Shown one piece after another: positions 1-9,667 of a stretch of DNA of 64,000 nt (position 1 is the first letter of the stretch; each line of letters begins with the position of its first letter). The DNA is from Diphasiastrum complanatum (lineage: Eukaryota; Streptophyta; Lycopodiopsida; Lycopodiales; Lycopodiaceae). The translations under genes were made by a program, and so were the position numbers. Below the pieces are notes generated by a model. The model had not been told where the DNA came from, did not search any database, and was given only the letters and a program-made list of their open reading frames with translations. Location: positions 7,713,710-7,777,709 of the forward strand of contig CM055115.1 in the NCBI GenBank assembly GCA_029204225.1, read 5' to 3'.

Positions 1-132
1 CCCCCAACGTGGACGCACCCGTGCTTACACCGTGGGCAGCACCTTGCACAACGATCGTCCCGATGAACCCCAAACAATGGCCATCCCCGTGAGATCCACA
101 TAGCTGACGGGCCAGTCGGCTCTGACACCACA
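1..132 (-). repeat. Partial internal region of an array unit at the window edge
   Basis: Matches the primer-site side of the internal region (compare 2783-2914). It shows that the array continues to the left of the window. It holds the primer site at 118-130. Confidence 0.9.
118..130 (-). other. Primer-binding site of the array element (tRNA-iMet type)
   Basis: The minus strand reads TGGTGTCAGAGCC, starting 2 bp after the LTR's terminal ACA. The standard plant initiator-Met-tRNA primer site is TGGTATCAGAGCC, so one of 13 bases differs. The same site recurs beside every untruncated LTR 3' end, for example at 2900-2912, and on the plus strand at 39940, 42517 and 51731. Confidence 0.85.
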
Positions 133-242
133 TGTAGCGCAGGCATCCCGAAGGGAGCCGGGAGCCACGACTTAGCTTCCCAGCCTTCAACTCTTGCCGT
201 CCAAACCCACTTGACATACAAGCAGCCAGCTCGCCAACAACG

Positions 243-497
243 ATCAAACTTAAGCAGCTGGAAGTTCAGAAACCAGCATTGAGATCCAACCTGGCGCCGT
301 GCCAGATCGGGGGTCCCGATGTGGGTGACTCTCCTCCTAGCAAGTCGCCCGACATACATCAAACTTAACCAACTCGAAGCTTCCTTACAAACGAGTAACA
401 TCCATTCCAAGCGAGTGGTTTGACTTACATCAGACTCAACCAACCGAAAGCTTCGTCACGAGCGCTGGAAGCCAACCTGGCGCCACGCCAGACTGGA
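243..497 (-). repeat. Diverged duplicated modules inside the LTR
   Basis: The module at about 243-311 resembles that at about 428-497: both pair a segment of the form atca.actta/ctcaa.ca..t/c.gaa with a downstream core AACCTGGCGCC followed by a GCCAGA. A third related segment lies at 355-383. The LTR thus grew by internal duplication. Seen by eye; exact limits are approximate. A 13-bp deletion inside this region marks the copies at about 17883, 27123 and 61910. Confidence 0.65.
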
Positions 498-646
498 CAG
501 CCATAAACAGGTAACTTCCACCCGAGCAAGCCATCCAACTCAGCCGACAGGTTAGAGCCCGTTCCCCGAGAGCTTAGCCCATTCACGTTCATGCAAGGAA
601 CATTCAGAACCACAAGCCGCGACAGATGTGGAGACAACCAGTTCCT

Positions 647-720
647 GGACCAAATGGTCCCGACAGCATACCGCTGGCGCCACGGACCGAACGGTCCCGA
701 CGGCATACCGCTGGCGTCCC
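647..720 (-). repeat. 37-bp tandem duplication in the LTR
   Basis: Two 37-bp copies (647-683 and 684-720) share GGTCCCGAC.GCATACCGCTGGCG and differ at a few positions. The pair lies downstream of the polyadenylation signal in the sense direction and recurs in all LTR copies that reach this point. Confidence 0.85.
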
Positions 721-838
721 GGGATACGACCCTCGGCTATGTGCCAAATTAAAAAGTCTTAAGCGGCCTTACAACTGGCGCTTTTACCGAACACTGAAAC
801 CCAGAAGGTGATCAGAGTCAGCTTGAGGAAAGTGCCAC

Positions 839-844
839 TTTATT
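839..844 (-). promoter_or_regulatory. AATAAA polyadenylation signal in the array LTR
   Basis: The minus strand reads tatcAATAAAgtgg, about 475 bp after the LTR's sense start. The solo LTR of the second family has an AATAAA in a similar context (aatgtaacctctt...AATAAA against aatgtaaccttct...AATAAA). Two inversion breakpoints fall within about 30 bp of this site in other copies. Confidence 0.6.
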
Positions 845-1034
845 GATAAATCTGAGAAGGTTACATTTCGAGTGTGTGACCGACCCTAGTCTCCGGGGCG
901 CTGGCATGCCAAGGCAAGTGCCAGGACAACATTCCAGCAAGGGAGGCTGAGACTTGGTTGGAGCTCGCCCTGAGTCGCAACCCGCACTCCCCTATACTGT
1001 TGGTGGGATTCGCCACCTCCCCTCATACCAAGTA

Positions 1035-1054
1035 CTCTACCCAGGCTGGTAGAG
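1035..1054. other. Small inverted repeat in the LTR
   Basis: CTCTACC and GGTAGAG form a perfect 7-bp stem with a 6-base loop. It is broken in some copies (actatacc near 18636, 25116, 27876 and 30651; actttacc near 33425; tatcc near 57117), so it is not strictly kept. The ctggtagagcac stretch resembles a tRNA D-arm but has no B box after it. Confidence 0.6.
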
Positions 1055-1062
1055 CACGTTTT

Positions 1063-1086
1063 CTCTCTCTCTCTCTCTCTCTCTCT
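1063..1086 (-). repeat. (GA)n / (CT)n microsatellite in the LTR
   Basis: Twelve CT dinucleotides on the plus strand in this copy. Other copies range from about 9 (12192-12209, 18658-18675) to 13 (38113-38138). It accounts for most length differences between otherwise equal LTRs. Confidence 0.95.
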
Positions 1087-1200
1087 AGAGTTTATTGAGC
1101 TTCCTTTAATCATGCCTAGATCGTGTGAGGCGATTGCACATCGATCTGAGCTCTCTGGACTTCGCTAGAACCGATGAAAGATTTTCAGCCATAGGGACTT

Positions 1201-1286
1201 GGCGCCGGCTGTATTCTGGTCACAGTGGCGCCGGGAGCGACAGGGGTGCTGCTGGCGCCGGGGACAATGTTGGCGCCGCCGGCGCC
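1201..1286. promoter_or_regulatory. Cluster of five GGCGCC palindromes at the start of U3
   Basis: GGCGCC occurs at 1201-1206, 1227-1232, 1254-1259, 1272-1277 and 1281-1286, within about 120 bp of the LTR's sense start. Spacings are 26, 27, 18 and 9 bp. The position fits a U3 enhancer-like or protein-binding element, but function is inferred only. One copy (near 12349) has lost a site by G to T. Confidence 0.5.
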
Positions 1287-1319
1287 GGAAGTAAAGCTTG
1301 TAGGCGTAACTTTACAACA

Positions 1320-1333
1320 TCCACCCCACCTTT
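1320..1333 (-). other. Polypurine tract of the array element
   Basis: The minus strand reads AAAGGTGGGGTGGA immediately before the LTR start TGTTGT. Twelve of the 14 bases are purines. The position is that of the plus-strand primer in LTR elements. It recurs before every LTR start. Confidence 0.7.
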
Positions 1334-1338
1334 ATAAA

Positions 1339-1358
1339 ATCTGATGTCCTCATCAGAT
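1339..1358. other. Perfect 8-bp hairpin next to the polypurine tract
   Basis: ATCTGATG, a TCCT loop, then CATCAGAT. In sense direction it lies just upstream of the purine tract. It recurs in the units; the copy near 28171 has one stem mismatch (atccgatg). Confidence 0.65.
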
Positions 1359-2282
1359 GTCAGGTTAAAGTAAAGGTGTCTCCCAAAAATTAACTATACA
1401 TTTGAGCTACTTGGCACAGTACTCAATTTACTGGCCACTTTTTATTAACATTGAAGCTGGCACGCCACAAGTCGGAGGCTCAGCTCTTTGTACTGAAAAA
1501 TTACTTAACTTTGAAAATATCACTTTGTCTGGGAAAAGCGTAGATTAAATTTATATTGCTTTCGTAAAACCCAAGAACCTTATTAACTGGTGACAAAGGC
1601 CTTTCTGTGAGATGTTCGCCCCTGTCGCTGCTGACTTCTGACATTGGAACTCCTTTGAGCTCCTGATTTGTCCTTGATGCACTTTGTGCTGAGCTCCCCG
1701 ATCTCCAGATTTGATCGATTCCGCACAGGTATCAGGGCTCCCTAAGCCAAAGGATACTTCATGGTCCACTCCGCGCCTTGTTGCTTCTGCACCTTGATTT
1801 CTCTCCTTGTCATTTAAGTGAGTTTCAGTTCCGAAGGTAGCCATCCCAAATGAAGACCAACTGCTCCATAGAAGATCTCCCTTGAAATTGCTCTTTCCAA
1901 CTTTTGACTTCCTGCTTGCGTTTGGTGGGCGTCGTCGCAAATGAAAGTAACCCAAGAAATAGGCCAGCCATCCATCCTTTGCAAACATCGAGTCGTTTCG
2001 TTGTCGTTCACGTGCGAGTACTTGAACTGCGAATCCGCCCCCATATTCTGTAGTCCTCTTTGTTTGATGGCGTCAGCCTTCAAAAGAAAGGTCCCTTCTC
2101 AAGCCATCAGCTCCTTGTATCACAAGCAATCATGCAAACCTCACCACGAATACATGCAAGCAAGACACTCAGGCAGGTTCACTAACAGGTAACAAAGACA
2201 AGGTCCCCCTTTGAGATAGTCCTGCCAAAGGACCTTTGCCTGGCCGCGCCCATACAGATGGATCACAGAACCAGCCCACAGA

Positions 2283-2850
2283 GGACACCCCTCCAACTAC
2301 CCGTGCTTTCACCATTAAGCAGGACATTGCCTCGGTCACGCCCCACCACTTTTTGCTCGATAGCCCTTATAGCTAAACGATCGGCAGCTATCCTTGAATA
2401 TACCACCCCCGCGGACGCACCCGTGCTTTCACCGTTGAACAGCACATTGCCTCAGTGACGCCCCCACCAAATCTAGTCGATAGCCCTTATAGCTAAACGA
2501 TCGACCGCATACCACCCCAATCGTGGACGCACCCGTGCTTTCACCGTTAGGCAGCACATCGCCTCAGTAACGCCCCCACCAAATTTGGTCGATAGCCCTT
2601 ATAGCTAAACGAACGGTGGCTATCGCGAATATGTCACCCCGCACCCCACAAGGCACAGACCGTGCCCAATGGCAGCGCATTGTCCTACGTGCAGACGGCG
2701 CCAGGCCCGAGCCGCGGAAACTGACCGCGCTTACGCCTCAAGGGGAGCACCTTGACTCATCAAGCCCCCGTTTTGCCGACCACCCCCAACGTGGACGCAC
2801 CCGTGCTTACACCGTGGGCAGCACCTTGCACAACGATCGTCCCGATGAAC
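2283..2850 (-). repeat. Sub-repeats in the internal leader of the array element
   Basis: Copies begin at 2283, 2413 and 2525 (spacings 130 and 112 bp), with a shorter diverged copy at about 2793-2850. Each carries CACCCGTGCTTTCACCGTT or a close variant, cagcac..tgcctcagt, and (in the first three) GATAGCCCTTATAGCTAAACGA. They lie just after the primer site in sense direction. Such leader sub-repeats are common in LTR elements; what these do is unknown. Confidence 0.85.
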
Positions 2851-4101
2851 CCCAAACAATGGCCATCCCCGTGAGATCCACATAGCTGACGGGCCAGTCG
2901 GCTCTGACACCACATGTAGCGCAGGCATCCCGAAGGGAGCCGGGAGCCACGACTTAGCTTCCCAGCCTTCAACTCTTGCCGTCCAAACCCACTTGACATA
3001 CAAGCAGCCAGCTCGCCAACAACGATCAAACTTAAGCAGCTGGAAGTTCAGAAACCAGCATTGAGATCCAACCTGGCGCCGTGCCAGATCGGGGGTCCCG
3101 ATGTGGGTGACTCTCCTCCTAGCAAGTCGCCCGACATACATCAAACTTAACCAACTCGAAGCTTCCTTACAAACGAGTAACATCCATTCCAAGCGAGTGG
3201 TTTGACTTACATCAGACTCAACCAACCGAAAGCTTCGTCACGAGCGCTGGAAGCCAACCTGGCGCCACGCCAGACTGGACAGCCATAAACAGGTAACTTC
3301 CACCCGAGCAAGCCATCCAACTCAGCCGACAGGTTAGAGCCCGTTCCCCGAGAGCTTAGCCCATTCACGTTCATGCAAGGAACATTCAGAACCACAAGCC
3401 GCGACAGATGTGGAGACAACCAGTTCCTGGACCAAATGGTCCCGACAGCATACCGCTGGCGCCACGGACCGAACGGTCCCGACGGCATACCGCTGGCGTC
3501 CCGGGATACGACCCTCGGCTATGTGCCAAATTAAAAAGTCTTAAGCGGCCTTACAACTGGCGCTTTTACCGAACACTGAAACCCAGAAGGTGATCAGAGT
3601 CAGCTTGAGGAAAGTGCCACTTTATTGATAAATCTGAGAAGGTTACATTTCGAGTGTGTGACCGACCCTAGTCTCCGGGGCGCTGGCATGCCAAGGCAAG
3701 TGCCAGGACAACATTCCAGCAAGGGAGGCTGAGACTTGGTTGGAGCTCGCCCTGAGTCGCAACCCGCACTCCCCTATACTGTTGGTGGGATTCGCCACCT
3801 CCCCTCATACCAAGTACTCTACCCAGGCTGGTAGAGCACGTTTTCTCTCTCTCTCTCTCTCTCTCTCTAGAGTTTATTGAGCTTCCTTTAATCATGCCTA
3901 GATCGTGTGAGGCGATTGCACATCGATCTGAGCTCTCTGGACTTCGCTAGAACCGATGAAAGATTTTCAGCCATAGGGACTTGGCGCCGGCTGTATTCTG
4001 GTCACAGTGGCGCCGGGAGCGACAGGGGTGCTGCTGGCGCCGGGGACAATGTTGGCGCCGCCGGCGCCGGAAGTAAAGCTTGTAGGCGTAACTTTACAAC
4101 A

Positions 4102-6883
4102 TCCACCCCACCTTTATAAAATCTGATGTCCTCATCAGATGTCAGGTTAAAGTAAAGGTGTCTCCCAAAAATTAACTATACATTTGAGCTACTTGGCACA
4201 GTACTCAATTTACTGGCCACTTTTTATTAACATTGAAGCTGGCACGCCACAAGTCGGAGGCTCAGCTCTTTGTACTGAAAAATTACTTAACTTTGAAAAT
4301 ATCACTTTGTCTGGGAAAAGCGTAGATTAAATTTATATTGCTTTCGTAAAACCCAAGAACCTTATTAACTGGTGACAAAGGCCTTTCTGTGAGATGTTCG
4401 CCCCTGTCGCTGCTGACTTCTGACATTGGAACTCCTTTGAGCTCCTGATTTGTCCTTGATGCACTTTGTGCTGAGCTCCCCGATCTCCAGATTTGATCGA
4501 TTCCGCACAGGTATCAGGGCTCCCTAAGCCAAAGGATACTTCATGGTCCACTCCGCGCCTTGTTGCTTCTGCACCTTGATTTCTCTCCTTGTCATTTAAG
4601 TGAGTTTCAGTTCCGAAGGTAGCCATCCCAAATGAAGACCAACTGCTCCATAGAAGATCTCCCTTGAAATTGCTCTTTCCAACTTTTGACTTCCTGCTTG
4701 CGTTTGGTGGGCGTCGTCGCAAATGAAAGTAACCCAAGAAATAGGCCAGCCATCCATCCTTTGCAAACATCGAGTCGTTTCGTTGTCGTTCACGTGCGAG
4801 TACTTGAACTGCGAATCCGCCCCCATATTCTGTAGTCCTCTTTGTTTGATGGCGTCAGCCTTCAAAAGAAAGGTCCCTTCTCAAGCCATCAGCTCCTTGT
4901 ATCACAAGCAATCATGCAAACCTCACCACGAATACATGCAAGCAAGACACTCAGGCAGGTTCACTAACAGGTAACAAAGACAAGGTCCCCCTTTGAGATA
5001 GTCCTGCCAAAGGACCTTTGCCTGGCCGCGCCCATACAGATGGATCACAGAACCAGCCCACAGAGGACACCCCTCCAACTACCCGTGCTTTCACCATTAA
5101 GCAGGACATTGCCTCGGTCACGCCCCACCACTTTTTGCTCGATAGCCCTTATAGCTAAACGATCGGCAGCTATCCTTGAATATACCACCCCCGCGGACGC
5201 ACCCGTGCTTTCACCGTTGAACAGCACATTGCCTCAGTGACGCCCCCACCAAATCTAGTCGATAGCCCTTATAGCTAAACGATCGACCGCATACCACCCC
5301 AATCGTGGACGCACCCGTGCTTTCACCGTTAGGCAGCACATCGCCTCAGTAACGCCCCCACCAAATTTGGTCGATAGCCCTTATAGCTAAACGAACGGTG
5401 GCTATCGCGAATATGTCACCCCGCACCCCACAAGGCACAGACCGTGCCCAATGGCAGCGCATTGTCCTACGTGCAGACGGCGCCAGGCCCGAGCCGCGGA
5501 AACTGACCGCGCTTACGCCTCAAGGGGAGCACCTTGACTCATCAAGCCCCCGTTTTGCCGACCACCCCCAACGTGGACGCACCCGTGCTTACACCGTGGG
5601 CAGCACCTTGCACAACGATCGTCCCGATGAACCCCAAACAATGGCCATCCCCGTGAGATCCACATAGCTGACGGGCCAGTCGGCTCTGACACCACATGTA
5701 GCGCAGGCATCCCGAAGGGAGCCGGGAGCCACGACTTAGCTTCCCAGCCTTCAACTCTTGCCGTCCAAACCCACTTGACATACAAGCAGCCAGCTCGCCA
5801 ACAACGATCAAACTTAAGCAGCTGGAAGTTCAGAAACCAGCATTGAGATCCAACCTGGCGCCGTGCCAGATCGGGGGTCCCGATGTGGGTGACTCTCCTC
5901 CTAGCAAGTCGCCCGACATACATCAAACTTAACCAACTCGAAGCTTCCTTACAAACGAGTAACATCCATTCCAAGCGAGTGGTTTGACTTACATCAGACT
6001 CAACCAACCGAAAGCTTCGTCACGAGCGCTGGAAGCCAACCTGGCGCCACGCCAGACTGGACAGCCATAAACAGGTAACTTCCACCCGAGCAAGCCATCC
6101 AACTCAGCCGACAGGTTAGAGCCCGTTCCCCGAGAGCTTAGCCCATTCACGTTCATGCAAGGAACATTCAGAACCACAAGCCGCGACAGATGTGGAGACA
6201 ACCAGTTCCTGGACCAAATGGTCCCGACAGCATACCGCTGGCGCCACGGACCGAACGGTCCCGACGGCATACCGCTGGCGTCCCGGGATACGACCCTCGG
6301 CTATGTGCCAAATTAAAAAGTCTTAAGCGGCCTTACAACTGGCGCTTTTACCGAACACTGAAACCCAGAAGGTGATCAGAGTCAGCTTGAGGAAAGTGCC
6401 ACTTTATTGATAAATCTGAGAAGGTTACATTTCGAGTGTGTGACCGACCCTAGTCTCCGGGGCGCTGGCATGCCAAGGCAAGTGCCAGGACAACATTCCA
6501 GCAAGGGAGGCTGAGACTTGGTTGGAGCTCGCCCTGAGTCGCAACCCGCACTCCCCTATACTGTTGGTGGGATTCGCCACCTCCCCTCATACCAAGTACT
6601 CTACCCAGGCTGGTAGAGCACGTTTTCTCTCTCTCTCTCTCTCTCTCTCTAGAGTTTATTGAGCTTCCTTTAATCATGCCTAGATCGTGTGAGGCGATTG
6701 CACATCGATCTGAGCTCTCTGGACTTCGCTAGAACCGATGAAAGATTTTCAGCCATAGGGACTTGGCGCCGGCTGTATTCTGGTCACAGTGGCGCCGGGA
6801 GCGACAGGGGTGCTGCTGGCGCCGGGGACAATGTTGGCGCCGCCGGCGCCGGAAGTAAAGCTTGTAGGCGTAACTTTACAACA
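4102..6883 (-). repeat. Array unit 2
   Basis: 2782 bp: internal region 4102-5696, LTR 5697-6883. Near-identical to unit 1 by eye. Confidence 0.9.
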
Positions 6884-9403
6884 TCCACCCCACCTTTATA
6901 AAATCTGATGTCCTCATCAGATGTCAGGTTAAAGTAAAGGTGTCTCCCAAAAATTAACTATACATTTGAGCTACTTGGCACAGTACTCAATTTACTGGCC
7001 ACTTTTTATTAACATTGAAGCTGGCACGCCACAAGTCGGAGGCTCAGCTCTTTGTACTGAAAAATTACTTAACTTTGAAAATATCACTTTGTCTGGGAAA
7101 AGCGTAGATTAATTTATATTGCTTTCGTAAAACCCAAGAACCTTATTAACTGGTGACAAAGGCCTTTCTGTGAGATGTTCGCCCCTGTCGCTGCTGACTT
7201 CTGACATTGGAACTCCTTTGAGCTCCTGATTTGTCCTTGATGCACTTTGTGCTGAGCTCCCCGATCTCCAGATTTGATCGATTCCGCACAGGTATCAGGG
7301 CTCCCTAAGCCAAAGGATACTTCATGGTCCACTCCGCGCCTTGTTGCTTCTGCACCTTGATTTCTCTCCTTGTCATTTAAGTGAGTTTCAGTTCCGAAGG
7401 TAGCCATCCCAAATGAAGACCAACTGCTCCATAGAAGATCTCCCTTGAAATTGCTCTTTCCAACTTTTGACTTCCTGCTTGCGTTTGGTGGGCGTCGTCG
7501 CAAATGAAAGTAACCCAAGAAATAGGCCAGCCATCCATCCTTTGCAAACATCGAGTCGTTTCGTTGTCGTTCACGTGCGAGTACTTGAACTGCGAATCCG
7601 CCCCCATATTCTGTAGTCCTCTTTGTTTGATGGCGTCAGCCTTCAAAAGAAAGGTCCCTTCTCAAGCCATCAGCTCCTTGTATCACAAGCAATCATGCAA
7701 ACCTCACCACGAATACATGCAAGCAAGACACTCAGGCAGGTTCACTAACAGGTAACAAAGACAAGGTCCCCCTTTGAGATAGTCCTGCCAAAGGACCTTT
7801 GCCTGGCCGCGCCCATACAGATGGATCACAGAACCAGCCCACAGAGGACACCCCTCCAACTACCCGTGCTTTCACCATTAAGCAGGACATTGCCTCGGTC
7901 ACGCCCCACCACTTTTTGCTCGATAGCCCTTATAGCTAAACGATCGGCAGCTATCCTTGAATATACCACCCCCGCGGACGCACCCGTGCTTTCACCGTTG
8001 AACAGCACATTGCCTCAGTGACGCCCCCACCAAATCTAGTCGATAGCCCTTATAGCTAAACGATCGACCGCATACCACCCCAATCGTGGACGCACCCGTG
8101 CTTTCACCGTTAGGCAGCACATCGCCTCAGTAACGCCCCCACCAAATTTGGTCGATAGCCCTTATAGCTAAACGAACGGTGGCTATCGCGAATATGTCAC
8201 CCCGCACCCCACAAGGCACAGACCGTGCCCAATGGCAGCGCATTGTCCTACGTGCAGACGGCGCCAGGCCCGAGCCGCGGAAACTGACCGCGCTTACGCC
8301 TCAAGGGGAGCACCTTGACTCATCAAGCCCCCGTTTTGCCGACCACCCCCAACGTGGACGCACCCGTGCTTACACCGTGGGCAGCACCTTGCACAACGAT
8401 CGTCCCGATGAACCCCAAACAATGGCCATCCCCGTGAGATCCACATAGCTGACGGGCCAGTCGGCTCTGACACCACATGTAGCGCAGGCATCCCGAAGGG
8501 AGCCGGGAGCCACGACTTAGCTTCCCAGCCTTCAACTCTTGCCGTCCAAACCCACTTGACATACAAGCAGCCAGCTCGCCAACAACGATCAAACTTAAGC
8601 AGCTGGAAGTTCAGAAACCAGCATTGAGATCCAACCTGGCGCCGTGCCAGATCGGGGGTCCCGATGTGGGTGACTCTCCTCCTAGCAAGTCGCCCGACAT
8701 ACATCAAACTTAACCAACTCGAAGCTTCCTTACAAACGAGTAACATCCATTCCAAGCGAGTGGTTTGACTTACATCAGACTCAACCAACCGAAAGCTTCG
8801 TCACGAGCGCTGGAAGCCAACCTGGCGCCACGCCAGACTGGACAGCCATAAACAGGTAACTTCCACCCGAGCAAGCCATCCAACTCAGCCGACAGGTTAG
8901 AGCCCGTTCCCCGAGAGCTTAGCCCATTCACGTTCATGCAAGGAACATTCAGAACCACAAGCCGCGACAGATGTGGAGACAACCAGTTCCTGGACCAAAT
9001 GGTCCCGACAGCATACCGCTGGCGCCACGGACCGAACGGTCCCGACGGCATACCGCTGGCGTCCCGGGATACGACCCTCGGCTATGTGCCAAATTAAAAA
9101 GTCTTAAGCGGCCTTACAACTGGCGCTTTTACCGAACACTGAAACCCAGAAGGTGATCAGAGTCAGCTTGAGGAAAGTGCCACTTTATTGATAAATCTGA
9201 GAAGGTTACATTTCGAGTGTGTGACCGACCCTAGTCTCCGGGGCGCTGGCATGCCAAGGCAAGTGCCAGGACAACATTCCAGCAAGGGAGGCTGAGACTT
9301 GGTTGGAGCTCGCCCTGAGTCGCAACCCGCACTCCCCTATACTGTTGGTGGGATTCGCCACCTCCCCTCATACCAAGTACTCTACCCAGGCTGGTAGAGC
9401 ACG

Positions 9404-9434
<31 letters not shown>

Positions 9435-9667
9435 AGAGTTTATTGAGCTTCCTTTAATCATGCCTAGATCGTGTGAGGCGATTGCACATCGATCTGAGCT
9501 CTCTGGACTTCGCTAGAACCGATGAAAGATTTTCAGCCATAGGGACTTGGCGCCGGCTGTATTCTGGTCACAGTGGCGCCGGGAGCGACAGGGGTGCTGC
9601 TGGCGCCGGGGACAATGTTGGCGCCGCCGGCGCCGGAAGTAAAGCTTGTAGGCGTAACTTTACAGCA
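6884..9667 (-). repeat. Array unit 3
   Basis: 2784 bp: internal region 6884-8477, LTR 8478-9667. One A is lost at about 7112 (gattaattt). Its LTR start is altered to TGCTGT (g at 9665), and its microsatellite is longer with an extra T at about 9407. Confidence 0.9.

Larger units (their letters stand above)
133..1319 (-). mobile_element. LTR of the array element (first complete copy, used as reference)
   Basis: 1187 bp, sense start TGTTGTAAAG at 1319 and sense end GCGCTACA at 133. In sense order it holds five GGCGCC sites (1286-1201), a GA microsatellite (1086-1063), a small hairpin (1054-1035), an AATAAA signal (844-839), a 37-bp tandem duplication (720-647) and a diverged internal duplication (497-243). 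I could not place a convincing TATA box. The stretch after AATAAA is long (about 700 bp), so the R/U5 boundary is uncertain. Confidence 0.82.
133..4101 (-). mobile_element. Representative complete element: LTR-internal-LTR, non-autonomous
   Basis: Read on the minus strand: 5' LTR 4101-2915, primer site 2912-2900, internal region 2914-1320, purine tract 1333-1320, 3' LTR 1319-133. The total is 3969 bp. Both LTRs are 1187 bp. The internal region has no frame above about 145 codons and I recognise no gag, protease, integrase or reverse transcriptase motif, so the element would depend on proteins from another element. Its size lies between typical TRIM and LARD classes. Boundaries come from the TGT...ACA ends and from the terminus TGTTGTAAAG shared with the solo LTR at 14922. 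Confidence 0.8.
1320..4101 (-). repeat. Array unit 1
   Basis: 2782 bp: internal region 1320-2914, LTR 2915-4101. It belongs to the left-end sequence group (ccaaatt near 3526, agaacctt near 4356, atcaaactt near 3025). Its recurrent short reading frames translate identically to those of the next unit. Confidence 0.9.

Noticed and set aside
1021-1062. tRNA or Pol III promoter at ggctggtagagcac
   Set aside because: It resembles a D-arm/A box but no B box, acceptor stem or anticodon arm follows; a microsatellite does.
1059-1090. The (GA)n plus AAAA stretch as the polypurine tract
   Set aside because: The sequence after it is not the LTR terminus. The start TGTTGTAAAG, shared with the solo LTR and placed after AAAGGTGGGGTGGA, gives consistent TGT...ACA ends.
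1551-1988. Recurrent 145-codon frame (minus) and overlapping 89-codon frame as element genes
   Set aside because: They overlap in different frames, match nothing I recognise, and units break or extend them by single bases (for example the change at 10163 and the indels at 41203 and 41251). Recurrence follows from array homogeneity.
2283-2850. CRISPR-like array
   Set aside because: Copies are whole diverged tandem repeats with no unique spacers, in a eukaryotic retroelement leader.
2731-3225. 164-codon frame (minus) as a gene
   Set aside because: It runs across the LTR end and primer site, is changed by the 13-bp deletion in three units, and has no recognisable domain.
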